Shown here in pieces: positions 1 through 8,698 of a stretch of 52,542 nt of DNA. The stretch's first letter is position 1. Each line of letters opens with the position of its first letter. Below the pieces are notes generated by a model that searched no databases, was not told the DNA's origin, and saw only the letters and a list, made by a program, of their open reading frames with translations. The DNA comes from JAYUJH01 sp043765375 (lineage in GTDB: Bacteria; Pseudomonadota; Alphaproteobacteria; Rickettsiales; UBA998): assembly GCA_043765375.1 (NCBI GenBank), contig JAYUJH010000004.1, positions 1 through 52,542 of the forward strand. The letters are read 5' to 3'. A program made the position numbers and the translations under genes.

Positions 1-350
<350 letters not shown>

Positions 351-484
351 TTCCTTGAGTTCTTGAATGCGCAGTGCAAAATTGTTTGTGTTGCTTTGGA
401 AAAAATTACATCACACAAATCGTGGGTAATGACTATGTCAGGAAAACTTATTCTTAAAATATAAAAGTGAAAAACCAGTTTACA

Positions 485-605
485 TAGCTTGGTGACTATG
501 GCGAAGATGGAACCACCCGTTCCCATTCCGAACACGAACGTGAAACTCTTCCGCGCCAATGATACTATGTCTTAAGGCATGGGAAAGTAGGTCGTTGCCA
601 AGCTT
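485..605 (+). rRNA. rrf: 5S ribosomal RNA
   Basis: The ends are set by complementary termini: AGCTTGG at 486-492 pairs with CCAAGCT at 598-604. Between them lie the conserved loop CCCGTTCCCATTCCGAAC (517-534) and the GAAAGTAGG segment. The gene sits ~130 nt after the 23S gene. No tRNA-fMet follows it, although many alphaproteobacterial rRNA operons end with one. Confidence 0.97.
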
Positions 606-621
606 TGTAAGCTGGTTTTTT
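598..621 (+). terminator. Rho-independent terminator after 5S rRNA
   Basis: AGCTT (601-605) and AAGCT (609-613) form a short stem that can extend to CCA/TGG with one bulge, followed by a run of six T (616-621). It overlaps the 3' end of 5S and would end the rRNA transcript. Confidence 0.75.
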
Positions 622-720
622 GCTTTTGTACAATTTTCAATATTTATATCTATGTTTAGATTAATTTTAATTCAATTACCATTACTCTTGAGGTTAATAA
701 AGTAAACGATATTTTTGATG

Positions 721-748
721 TTGCTTGAAGTAAAATATATTATATAAT
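721..748 (+). promoter_or_regulatory. Putative sigma-70-type promoter of the exporter operon
   Basis: TTGCTT (721-726), a 16-nt spacer and TATAAT (743-748) lie 36 nt upstream of the first exporter gene. No clear Shine-Dalgarno sequence precedes the ATG at 784. The region is A+T-rich, so a chance match is possible. Confidence 0.4.
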
Positions 749-783
749 TCCTTGATAAATGCAAACCATATAGTTGATTTACA

Positions 784-2463
784 ATGAATAATAAATATGA
801 ATTGATAAGTTTTTTTCAGTTATTCAAATTAATATTGCGTCCTGAAAGAAAGTTTTGCGTTATAGTATTGATTTATGGTTTGGTGATTAGTTTATTCACC
901 ATTGCAATTCCAGTATCAGTCCAAGCATTAGTTGGCACAGTAACAAATACATTATTATTACGTCCTGTTTTAATATTATCATCAATATTATTTTTATTGT
1001 TATTTTTTGCAGTCACTTTGAATGCAACACAAATATATATAATGGAGATGATGGAACGGCATATTTACTCTCGCATTACCAAAGAAATGGCATTGCGTTT
1101 GCTTTATGCTGAAGCGGGAATGATGGGTAATATTAATCGCACTCAGTTGGCGAGCAAATATTTTGAAATAATGAATCTGCAAAAAACACTGCCAAGTATT
1201 TTAGTGCGTGGCTTTGCGCTGGTGTTGCAAACTTCAGTTGGGCTTATTCTAGTTTCATTTTATCATCAGTTATTATTCGTGCTCAATATTGTTATATTTG
1301 CAATCTTATATTTAATATGGCGATTATGGAAAAATAAATCATTTCACACTGCATTAAAAGTTTCATCAGCAAAATATGATACCGCCCGCATACTTTCTGA
1401 AATAGCACGCTCTAGCATAATATTTCGCTCCAACCGTTTGATGAACTTTGCTTGTGCGCAAGTCAATTTTGCCACATTAAATTACATCAAATCTAAAAAA
1501 CAATATTTTCGTAGTTATTTTGCCCAACATTTGGGTTTTTTAATTATATATGCGTTTGGCAGCACTGCTTTGCTTGGAGTTGGTGGGTGGCTAGTGATTA
1601 AAGAACAATTAACCATTGGGCAATTAGTGGCGGCAGAATTAATCATGTCATCAATATTTTATGGCGTAACCAAGTTTGCCTATCATTTTTCGGATTTGCA
1701 TGAACTTTATACTGCATGTGCTAAAATCGCCGAGTTTTATGATTTGCCAATTCAAACTAATATGGGCGCATTAACTCTTGGAAATGCTCAGTCCGCATCA
1801 CTAAATATGGAAAAAATTGTCACAACGCAACGTAATGAACATATTTTATTTGATATGCACATTCAAGCGGGTGAAAAAATCATGGCTCACGTGGCGGAGC
1901 AACCAATTGAGAATGCGTTTTTATGTCTCATTCGCAAGCAACAAACAGATTATCGGGGGAAAATTTATTTTAACAATATTAATTTGCTAGATTTAGATGG
2001 TCAATATCTACAAGATGATATAATGATTATTGATAATCATTATATTGTGGAGTGCAGTATCAAGCAATGGTTGCTAATTGCCAAGCCGAATGCAACCCAT
2101 AATGAAATGATGGAAGTGCTTGAGTTTGTTGAACTTTATGAGGTTATAGGCAATTTGCCCGAGGGAATTAACACCGCTATGAAGCCATATGGTCACCCAC
2201 TTTATTTTAGCGAAATGATGAAGTTGAAACTCGCCGCTGCTATTTTGGCACGCCCAGCTATGTTGGTGATTAACGGCGTATTTGATGCGCTCAACCATGC
2301 TGAACGTGAGAGAATTATGCGAAATATTTTGGATTTGCCATTCACATTTATTTATTTCACCAATGGTAGGGTGATTAATGGGTTTGATAAATATTTTCTC
2401 ATGAATAAAACAAAACATAAATCATTTGATAATCCGTATGATTATGAGATGAGTTTTGAGTGA
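784..2463 (+). CDS. ABC exporter-type protein with a degenerate nucleotide-binding domain
   Basis: The 559-residue protein has the architecture of a type I ABC exporter half-transporter: about six membrane segments (roughly 27-47, 62-83, 143-160, 163-180, 252-272, 276-295) and then a C-terminal domain with the layout of an ABC ATPase. Landmark spacing is kept, for example QAGEKI (361-366) before the Walker A position and LAAAILARPAMLVI (483-496) in the signature/Walker B region. The catalytic residues are gone: Walker A reads HVAEQPIENAF, the LSGGQ position reads FSEMM (475-479), the Walker B end reads VINGVFDALN instead of LDEPTSALD, and the H-loop position reads FTNGR. ATP hydrolysis by this subunit alone looks impossible. 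It is first in an operon with HlyD- and TolC-like genes, so a role in a tripartite envelope complex is inferred. An unlinked active ATPase partner or an ATP-independent role are alternatives. Confidence 0.85.
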   Translation: MNNKYELISFFQLFKLILRPERKFCVIVLIYGLVISLFTIAIPVSVQALVGTVTNTLLLRPVLILSSILFLLLFFAVTLNATQIYIMEMMERHIYSRITKEMALRLLYAEAGMMGNINRTQLASKYFEIMNLQKTLPSILVRGFALVLQTSVGLILVSFYHQLLFVLNIVIFAILYLIWRLWKNKSFHTALKVSSAKYDTARILSEIARSSIIFRSNRLMNFACAQVNFATLNYIKSKKQYFRSYFAQHLGFLIIYAFGSTALLGVGGWLVIKEQLTIGQLVAAELIMSSIFYGVTKFAYHFSDLHELYTACAKIAEFYDLPIQTNMGALTLGNAQSASLNMEKIVTTQRNEHILFDMHIQAGEKIMAHVAEQPIENAFLCLIRKQQTDYRGKIYFNNINLLDLDGQYLQDDIMIIDNHYIVECSIKQWLLIAKPNATHNEMMEVLEFVELYEVIGNLPEGINTAMKPYGHPLYFSEMMKLKLAAAILARPAMLVINGVFDALNHAERERIMRNILDLPFTFIYFTNGRVINGFDKYFLMNKTKHKSFDNPYDYEMSFE

Positions 2464-2481
2464 TGGATATAGATAAATATT

Positions 2482-3594
2482 ATGGATAATAATAATCATA
2501 CGGAGCAGGGGGTTTTTAAGCAACAACATGTTGACATGTTTAATGTGATTGCGACGCAAAAATTGGCGAACTTGAACAAAAGTAACTTGCTTGCTAAATG
2601 GTTGTTTTTTGCGCTAATTATGATTATTATTGCGTTGATGTTCACGCCGTGGCGGCAGACTTCATCTGGATATGGTAAAGTTTCAACTCTTGTGCCAGAT
2701 GATAGGCCGCAACATCTCAACGCATTAGTTGACGGGCGCATTAAACATTGGCATGTGCGAGATGGACAGTTTGTCAAGCAAGGTGATTTAATTGCACAAA
2801 TTATTGATAATGATCCACAATTATTGGAGCGGTTGCAGGCGGAGCGTAATGCGATTAAGCAGAAATTGGAGTTTGTAGAAATTGCTAGTGAAACGGCTCG
2901 CCTTGATTATGATAGGCAAAAAACTTTGTTAAATCAAGGGCTTGCATCACAACGTGAATATGAACAGGCGAAAATTAAACTCAAAGAAATGCTCTCAAAA
3001 GTTAATGATGCGCAGGCGGGTTTGAACCAAGCGGAAACAAGGCTTTCACGGCTTTCAACTCAAGATGTGGTTGCGCCTCATTCAGGTATGGTTACTAATT
3101 TAAGTTCAATCGGGGCGGCGAGCTTTGTGAAAAGTGGCGAGCGTCTGGCAGATATTTTGCCAGCAAACAAAACTCCCGTGGTTGAATTATTCGTTAGTGG
3201 TTTAGATGCGCCATTAGTGCATAAAAATCGTGAAGTTAGCTTGATTTTTGAGGGTTATCCTGCGGTTCAAATTAGTGGGCTAACCGACGTTGCGGCGATT
3301 GGAACTTTTCGGGGGCGGGTTCTCTCGGTTGACCCTGCCTCAGATGTGAATGGTAAGTTTCGGGTGTTAGTTGTGCCAGAAACCGAGGCGCAACAACCAG
3401 ATGCAAAAAAACGCCGATGGCCAAAAGCAAGATTTTTGCGTTATGGTTCAAAAGTGAGAGGCTGGGTTTTGTTGGAAGAAGTTGCACTTGGTTATGAATT
3501 ATGGCGGCAGTTAAACGGCTTTCCGCCCAATCAAAACCATAATCATGATTATGACGAAGGCAAAGATGAAGGCAAGCATGGCAAGCAAAAATAA
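2482..3594 (+). CDS. HlyD-family periplasmic adaptor (membrane fusion protein)
   Basis: The 370-residue adaptor would bridge an inner-membrane transporter and an outer-membrane channel. It has a cytosolic N-terminus of ~37 residues, one membrane anchor (about 38-56), a first half-lipoyl motif (about 82-110, DGRIKHWHVRDGQFVKQGDL), a long helical hairpin (about 112-192) with heptad-like Leu/Ala spacing, and a second half-lipoyl motif (VVAPHSGMV, 196-204) leading into the beta-barrel part. The last ~20 residues are rich in His, Asp, Lys and Gly and are encoded where the gene overlaps the downstream TolC-like gene. It starts 18 nt after the ABC-like gene with no visible Shine-Dalgarno, which suggests cotranscription. 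The substrate is unknown. Confidence 0.88.
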   Translation: MDNNNHTEQGVFKQQHVDMFNVIATQKLANLNKSNLLAKWLFFALIMIIIALMFTPWRQTSSGYGKVSTLVPDDRPQHLNALVDGRIKHWHVRDGQFVKQGDLIAQIIDNDPQLLERLQAERNAIKQKLEFVEIASETARLDYDRQKTLLNQGLASQREYEQAKIKLKEMLSKVNDAQAGLNQAETRLSRLSTQDVVAPHSGMVTNLSSIGAASFVKSGERLADILPANKTPVVELFVSGLDAPLVHKNREVSLIFEGYPAVQISGLTDVAAIGTFRGRVLSVDPASDVNGKFRVLVVPETEAQQPDAKKRRWPKARFLRYGSKVRGWVLLEEVALGYELWRQLNGFPPNQNHNHDYDEGKDEGKHGKQK

Positions 3595-5020
3595 CGCAAT
3601 CATCATGCTGGTCGTATTTGTGTTGGCAACAGCAATCCAAGCACAATTCTCGCAAGTTCGGGCAGCACAAAAATTATATGCTAAAGATTTGCTTGCAAGT
3701 TCAGCCAAACATTTACCAATCATCATGAAAGCAAATCAAGCAATCGCCAAACAACAAGGTGATTTGCTCAGTGCGCAAGGAGCATTTGACAGACGCATTG
3801 ATGGCAATACAGATTCTCGCTTAAGTGGATTTTATGACGGTAATGCAGCTGCTTTGAATGTTACGCAACCATTCAAGCAATATAATAGCCGTATTTATGG
3901 AGGATATAGCTTGTCTGATGGAGCATATCCTTCATATGATGGCAAGTTGCGCACCCAAACAGGCGGAGAAGTTGCCGTTGGTGCGATATTTTCATTGTTG
4001 CGCAATCGTGATATTGACCCAAGGAGAGCTGCGTTAAATAATGAGGAATTGAAATTACAGGAATCAAAGTTTGCCCTAAAAATTGATCAATTAAACGCAC
4101 AATTAAACGCATTAAATGCGTATTTTGAGTGGCAATCTCGTGGGCTGGAATATGATATTCGCAAAGATATATGGAAAATAGCCAATGCAAGGCAATCTGC
4201 TTTGGGACGTGAAGTTGCTGCGGGCAACAAGGCACGCATTTTTTTGGTGGAAAATAAGCAAAATATGCTTAAACGAAAATCTATGTTGCGTGATGTGGAG
4301 CGAACGCTAAATAATGCCGCGCAAGCCGTTTCGTTTTATTATCGTAACATAGATGGCACGCCGATTGTTCCAGATATTTCACAATTACCCAAAGATTTTT
4401 CGTTTGATTTGGGTGAGGTTGATATTTTTAAAGATGTGATGGAAGTAGCCAATGCAGCGGAGAAATTATTGCATCATCGCCCTGATATTAAGATGTTGGA
4501 ATTAGCGATGTTGCGCTCCAAACAAGATGAAAACTTGGCACGCAATAATCTGTTGCCAATGCTTGATGTGCAAGCGGAATTATCAAAGGATTTGGGGCAA
4601 CCAGAATTGGTGCGTGACCCGACAGAAACCAAGCTGAAACTTAATTTGAGCATTCCATTGCAGCAACGTGAATCTCAGGGGAAAATTGCTTCAAGTAAAG
4701 CGATGCAAAGAATGTTGGAGCATGAGCGTAGCATTTTGCAGCAGCAACTCACCATTGAATTACAGCGCATTTTTAATGATATAAAAATTGGTAAGGAGAT
4801 GATGCAAATCACCACCGAGGAAATGGAGATTGCCAAGCAATTGCTGAAAGCTGAGAGAAGCCGCTTTGCTGATGGTGCTAGTGATTTCTTTTTGTTGAAT
4901 ATTCGTGAGGAAACTTTGGCAGAATCTCGCATTCGTCATGTGCTTGCCATGCAGCGTTATTATGTGGCAATTAGCCGCTTGCTCGCCACCACCATGCAAA
5001 CCGAATTGCTGATGTTGTGA
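3578..5020 (+). CDS. TolC-family outer-membrane efflux protein
   Basis: This outer-membrane channel subunit has a signal peptide (MASKNNAIIMLVVFVLATA, cleavage probably near AIQA-Q) followed by ~450 residues of the duplicated helix/strand pattern of TolC proteins, including the HHRPDIKMLELAML segment typical of the second repeat. I chose the ATG at 3578 because GAAGG lies ~6 nt upstream and the signal peptide begins there; in-frame ATGs at 3545, 3551 and 3566 are possible. Even from 3578 the gene overlaps the HlyD-like gene by 17 nt, so translation is probably coupled. It closes the exporter operon and converges on comF. Confidence 0.87.
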   Translation: MASKNNAIIMLVVFVLATAIQAQFSQVRAAQKLYAKDLLASSAKHLPIIMKANQAIAKQQGDLLSAQGAFDRRIDGNTDSRLSGFYDGNAAALNVTQPFKQYNSRIYGGYSLSDGAYPSYDGKLRTQTGGEVAVGAIFSLLRNRDIDPRRAALNNEELKLQESKFALKIDQLNAQLNALNAYFEWQSRGLEYDIRKDIWKIANARQSALGREVAAGNKARIFLVENKQNMLKRKSMLRDVERTLNNAAQAVSFYYRNIDGTPIVPDISQLPKDFSFDLGEVDIFKDVMEVANAAEKLLHHRPDIKMLELAMLRSKQDENLARNNLLPMLDVQAELSKDLGQPELVRDPTETKLKLNLSIPLQQRESQGKIASSKAMQRMLEHERSILQQQLTIELQRIFNDIKIGKEMMQITTEEMEIAKQLLKAERSRFADGASDFFLLNIREETLAESRIRHVLAMQRYYVAISRLLATTMQTELLML

Positions 5021-5026
5021 TGTTAT

Positions 5027-5054
5027 CATCTAACATTATTCATCTAACATTATT
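5027..5054. repeat. 14-nt tandem duplication spanning the comF stop codon
   Basis: CATCTAACATTATT occurs twice in direct succession (5027-5040 and 5041-5054). The second copy contains the comF stop (5050-5052, minus strand). It looks like a recent local duplication of the end of comF. Confidence 0.85.
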
Positions 5055-5856
5055 CATCAAGTAATCGTTTTGTTAGTGTCAACACATAAACTTCATTAGC
5101 ATTTTTCGCCTTCAAAGTGGCAGCGCAAGCATTGAGTGTTGCGCCCGTGGTTATGACATCATCAATCAACAAAATATTTTTCCCCGCTAAAGATTTCGCA
5201 TATTTAGGATTAACCCTGAATACGCCATCAACATTTTGTTGTCGTTTGGTGAATGGTAATTCCGTTTGTGGTGTGGTGTATCTCGTCCGTATCAACAAAT
5301 CTTGTATCAATTTATGCTTATTATCCGTGTTAAATATAGTGTTTTTGGCGATATGATTGCATAATAACCCCGCTTGATTATATCTGCGCTCACGCAACCG
5401 TTTGAAATGTAACGGCACGGGGGCGATGATATCGGCTTTGGCAATTAAATCAGCTCCACGAACTGCCAATAACTGCCCCAAATGCGGGGCGAGCGATGTT
5501 TTGTCACTAAACTTGAAGCCTTTGACGATTTTTCCACTTAAATCATCGTAAGCCCATAGTGATTTTGCGCAATCATAAATTGGTGGGTTAGTTGCACAAT
5601 TATCACATAAAGCATCGTTCTCAACTTCAAATGCAAATGGTTCACCGCATTTATGACATTCGGGTGCTTGCATAATGCGCATTCGCACAAAACAATCATT
5701 GCAAATTGTTCCCATTTTGGCAACCGCAGCATTGCACGCCATGCAGTTTGCGGGAAAAAATAATTGTGCGGCGAACTCACTCAAATATTTTGCGTTAAAA
5801 ACCAAATTACGCCATATATTAACGATAATAATATTTTTTATGATGATATTTTTCAT
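5050..5856 (-). CDS. comF: ComF-family phosphoribosyltransferase-like protein
   Basis: ComF proteins join an N-terminal zinc-binding region to a type I phosphoribosyltransferase domain and are linked to DNA uptake or DNA processing. Four CxxC pairs are visible (CMAC, CNDC, CHKC, CDNC), followed by PVPLHFKRLRERRYNQA and the PRPP-binding motif ILLIDDVITTGAT near the C-terminus. I chose the ATG at 5856; an upstream in-frame ATG at 5892 would overlap the divergent methyltransferase gene. The N-terminus has a five-residue repeat (KNIII KNIII). Its neighbour, an NDUFAF5-like methyltransferase, is a frequent alphaproteobacterial partner from memory. The substrate is unknown. Confidence 0.9.
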   Translation of the reverse strand: MKNIIIKNIIIVNIWRNLVFNAKYLSEFAAQLFFPANCMACNAAVAKMGTICNDCFVRMRIMQAPECHKCGEPFAFEVENDALCDNCATNPPIYDCAKSLWAYDDLSGKIVKGFKFSDKTSLAPHLGQLLAVRGADLIAKADIIAPVPLHFKRLRERRYNQAGLLCNHIAKNTIFNTDNKHKLIQDLLIRTRYTTPQTELPFTKRQQNVDGVFRVNPKYAKSLAGKNILLIDDVITTGATLNACAATLKAKNANEVYVLTLTKRLLDE

Positions 5857-5877
5857 GTTAAATGTTATAGCAATTTG

Positions 5878-6723
5878 ATGCAGCAAAGCCAAAAACTTTA
5901 TGATAAATCTCAGATATTTGATAAACTACTATATCATAAGCGCAAGCAAAGCCATGATGCGCAAACAGATTTTTTGCATCAATTGGTGGAAGAGCGCATT
6001 TGTGAACGGTTAGATTTAATTAACAGAGATTTCGCTAATATTTTGGTTTATGGCGGGGCGGGGAAGATAATTTCGGCGCATCACAAAATTGGTAAAACTT
6101 GGGTGGCTAACTCGCACCCGAGCAATAATTCAAACCTCGCTTATGATGATGAGCATTTGCCGTTTGAGCATAATGTTTTTGACGCAATATTCTCGCTGTT
6201 GCATTTGCATCATGCTAATGATTTAGCGGGGGCGTTAATCCAAATGACTAACGCATTAAAGCCAGATGGTTTGTTGCTAGTTGCCGTTGCAGGAGTGCAT
6301 AGTTTGCAGGAATTGCGCCATTGTTTGAGCTTTGCGGAAATGCAAGGTGGCGGAATCTCTCCTCGCATTGCTCCATTTATGGATATTCGTGATGCGGGGG
6401 CGTTGATGCAGCGAGCGCATTTGCAACTGCCAGTGGTTGATGATGAAATTATTCGCCTAAGTTACGAAAATATGTTTGCATTAATGCAGGAATTGCGTAT
6501 GGCTGGAGAGGCTAATATTTTGCGGGATAGGTGCAAAAACTTCACCGCAAGAGGGTTGTTTATGAATGCGGCGGAAGAATATCGCAACAAGTTTTCTGAT
6601 GATGATGGGCGGGTGAAGGCAACCGCACATTTGCTTTATCTGACGGGTTGGAAGGCGGGAGAAAATCAGCAACAACCATTGCAACGTGGAAGTGGTAAAT
6701 TGAGCATGAAAGATATTTTTTAG
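5878..6723 (+). CDS. NDUFAF5/BioC-like SAM-dependent methyltransferase-fold protein
   Basis: The protein has 281 residues from the ATG at 5878. The N-terminal part (QIFDKLLYHKRKQSHD...) and the C-terminal blocks GGGISPRIAPFMDIRDAGAL, YENMFALMQELRMAGEAN and LYLTGWKAG match the alphaproteobacterial family related to mitochondrial NDUFAF5, which helps assemble respiratory complex I by modifying an arginine of a subunit. The SAM-binding glycine motif is weak here (VYGGAGKI where an E/DxGxGxG is usual), so the cofactor site may be altered. It is divergent from comF with only 21 nt between the start codons and converges on nadE across a repeat-rich gap. Confidence 0.78.
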   Translation: MQQSQKLYDKSQIFDKLLYHKRKQSHDAQTDFLHQLVEERICERLDLINRDFANILVYGGAGKIISAHHKIGKTWVANSHPSNNSNLAYDDEHLPFEHNVFDAIFSLLHLHHANDLAGALIQMTNALKPDGLLLVAVAGVHSLQELRHCLSFAEMQGGGISPRIAPFMDIRDAGALMQRAHLQLPVVDDEIIRLSYENMFALMQELRMAGEANILRDRCKNFTARGLFMNAAEEYRNKFSDDDGRVKATAHLLYLTGWKAGENQQQPLQRGSGKLSMKDIF

Positions 6724-6727
6724 GTGT

Positions 6728-6793
6728 TATAGTGATTCCTATTTTTAATTACCGATTTTATCGGTCATTAAAAATTAGGATAAATCACTATAA
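6728..6793. repeat. Palindromic element A (66 bp)
   Basis: A long imperfect inverted repeat: arms begin TTATAGTGATT and end AATCACTATAA, with an inner palindrome ACCGATTTTATCGGT. It lies between two convergent genes and may also act as a bidirectional terminator. The inner palindrome reappears in element D near 48.8 kb. Confidence 0.85.
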
Positions 6794-6802
6794 ACATATG
6801 AG

Positions 6803-6867
6803 ATATAGTGCTTTCTAATTTTATTCACTTGAAAATAACAAGTAAATAAAATTAGAAAGCACTATAT
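6803..6867. repeat. Palindromic element B (65 bp)
   Basis: An inverted repeat with near-perfect ~23-bp arms (ATATAGTGCTTTCTAATTTT and its complement) and an A+T-rich centre, only 9 nt from element A. The GCTTTCTA arm is shared with element C near 48.7 kb. Confidence 0.85.
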
Positions 6868-6871
6868 TTAA

Positions 6872-6989
6872 GCATTCGCCAGCCAACTATATCTTTGTGA
6901 TTTTATCTACAAGTTATGGGCATTCGCCAACTACCTGCTTGTGATTGGCATTCGCCAACTATTTACGTGTGATTGGCATTCGCCAATCG
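6872..6989. repeat. Tandem copies of the nadE 3' end (28-bp period)
   Basis: GGCATTCGCCAA recurs at about 6919, 6947 and 6975 with a 28-bp period, plus a diverged copy (GCATTCGCCAGCCAACTA) at 6872. The copy at 6969-6989 encodes the WRMPIT end of NadE; the other copies lie past its stop codon (6959-6961). It looks like serial duplication of the gene's last codons. Confidence 0.85.
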
Positions 6990-8698
6990 CGCCCAAATGA
7001 CATTGAGGATATTTTCACGCCGATAGCAGCTTGTGAGCGTTTATATTCCGATATTTTCAGCAAATGCAAAACTTGATGCACAGTTTCACTAGCAAAACCA
7101 AGTTCAATAATTTCAACCGCACCTTTGCGCCCCTCTATTGCTAAATGCAAAATCTTATCCAGCAAATCATAAGGTGGAAGGGAATCGTCATCACGTTGAT
7201 TTTCCCGCAATTCTGCCGATGGTGGGCGGGTGATGATGCGTTGTGGAATTACATTACGACAATCATTTTGCACATCTTCCATGGTATCTATGTTCATAGC
7301 ATTTGTTTCCATAGTATCTATTTTCATAGCATTCACATAATTTGCCAATTCATAAATAGTGGTTTTATACACATCTTTTAACACATTGAAAGCCCCGCAC
7401 ATATCACCATATAATGTGCAATATCCTGTAGCAATCTCGGATTTATTGCCCGTGGTTAGCAATAACTCACCGCTTGAATTGCTGATGGTCATTAATAGCA
7501 ATCCCCGCAGACGTGATTGCATATTTTCAAGCGCAAGTTCGCTGGTTTGATAGCTGCCAAGCATTGCCTCAACCGCTTCCATACCTAGATTAATTGGTAG
7601 AACATCATGACGCACCCCTAGATTTTTCACCAATGCGAGCGCATCTTCCATGCTGATTTCGGCATTATAAGGCGAGGGGAGCATCACACAACGCACATTT
7701 TCCGCCCCCAAAGCATCGGCAGCAATCACTGCAACGAGGGCAGAATCAATCCCACCAGATAAACCAAGCAAAACTCGCTCAAAACCATTTTTGCGCACAT
7801 AAGCCTGCAAGCCAAGTTTCAATGCTGCATATATAGCAGGTATGCGCTCAATTGGTTGCACAATTTCAGGTTTGCTCAATTGAATGATGCGTATATCTTC
7901 GCTAAAGCATTTTAATTGATGCGTCACTTCACCCGCTTGATTGAGGCAAAAAGAACCACCATCAAACACAATTTCATCTTGTCCGCCCACCATATTAACA
8001 TAAACCAACGGGTGCGGATATATGCGTGAAAGCGTTTGTGCAACTTGGTGACGGCGTGCAAGTTTTCCATCTTCAAATGGTGATGCGTTGATGACAATGC
8101 ACAAATCTGTGTTATTTAACACTTGATAGGACATACGCCTTGGGTGCCACATATCTTCACAAATAATCACTGAAATGCGGTGTTCCCGCCATTCCATCAC
8201 TTCTGATGAGATGCTTGCGGCGAATACTCGGCGTTCATCAAACACTCCTTCATTGGGGAGGGATATTTTGCGAAAAATGCGCTGTATCGCACCATCTTCA
8301 AGCCAAAATGCAACATTATAAAGTTGGTCATCTTCACGCCAAACCCCACCCACAATCATGGGGCATTGATGTTTTGAGGTGATGGTGGCTAAATCCTCAA
8401 TTGCTTGCATGGCTGTTTGTTGAAAATATGGCAATAATAGCAAATCTTCGGCAGGGTAGCCTGTGATGGCGCATTCGGGAAATACGATGATGGCTGCACC
8501 ATTTTTCACTTGCGCATTATAAACCTGTTCAATTTTAGCTTTGTTGCCCCGCACATCGCCCACCATGAAATCACACTGAGCAATAGCGATAGGCAAATTA
8601 TCAATATTATTTGAATTATAACTATTATTAGGGTTATTATTGTGATTATTATTGGAGTTATTATTTGGATTGCGAGCAGATATATTTATCATAGCCAT
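6959..8698 (-). CDS. nadE: Glutamine-dependent NAD(+) synthetase
   Basis: This enzyme makes NAD from nicotinate adenine dinucleotide, using ammonia released from glutamine. The N-terminal half is a nitrilase-fold glutaminase with the expected triad: Glu in FPECAITGYP, Lys in FRKISLPNEG and Cys in VIICEDMWHP. The C-terminal half is the synthetase with the ATP-binding LSGGIDSAL loop and the conserved TRPPSAELRENQ and DSLPPYDLLD segments. Two lineage-specific expansions stand out: an Asn-rich stretch near the N-terminus (NNNS NNNH NNNP units) and a 20-residue insertion made of two 10-residue repeats just before IPQRIITRPPSAEL. I chose the ATG at 8698; an in-frame GTG lies at 8722 and another ATG at 8692. 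It is divergent from proB. Confidence 0.95.
   Translation of the reverse strand: MAMINISARNPNNNSNNNHNNNPNNSYNSNNIDNLPIAIAQCDFMVGDVRGNKAKIEQVYNAQVKNGAAIIVFPECAITGYPAEDLLLLPYFQQTAMQAIEDLATITSKHQCPMIVGGVWREDDQLYNVAFWLEDGAIQRIFRKISLPNEGVFDERRVFAASISSEVMEWREHRISVIICEDMWHPRRMSYQVLNNTDLCIVINASPFEDGKLARRHQVAQTLSRIYPHPLVYVNMVGGQDEIVFDGGSFCLNQAGEVTHQLKCFSEDIRIIQLSKPEIVQPIERIPAIYAALKLGLQAYVRKNGFERVLLGLSGGIDSALVAVIAADALGAENVRCVMLPSPYNAEISMEDALALVKNLGVRHDVLPINLGMEAVEAMLGSYQTSELALENMQSRLRGLLLMTISNSSGELLLTTGNKSEIATGYCTLYGDMCGAFNVLKDVYKTTIYELANYVNAMKIDTMETNAMNIDTMEDVQNDCRNVIPQRIITRPPSAELRENQRDDDSLPPYDLLDKILHLAIEGRKGAVEIIELGFASETVHQVLHLLKISEYKRSQAAIGVKISSMSFGRDWRMPITRK
7274..7333 (-). repeat. In-frame 2 x 30-nt repeat inside nadE
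   Basis: Two 30-nt units encode NAMKIDTMET and NAMNIDTMED back to back. They sit in a loop of the synthetase domain, ahead of the conserved IITRPPSAEL block. Confidence 0.85.

Noticed and set aside
606..783. A tRNA gene (for example tRNA-fMet) after 5S rRNA.
   Set aside because: No cloverleaf, no TTCGAATC-type T-loop and no CCA-type end could be found in the gap.
784..2463. Calling the ABC-like gene a pseudogene.
   Set aside because: The frame is complete, membrane segments and domain spacing are kept, and the downstream partner genes are intact; degenerate but apparently maintained fits better.
6872..6989. Regularly spaced repeats that could pass for a small CRISPR array.
   Set aside because: The units derive from the nadE 3' coding end, spacers are short and related to each other, and no cas genes are present.
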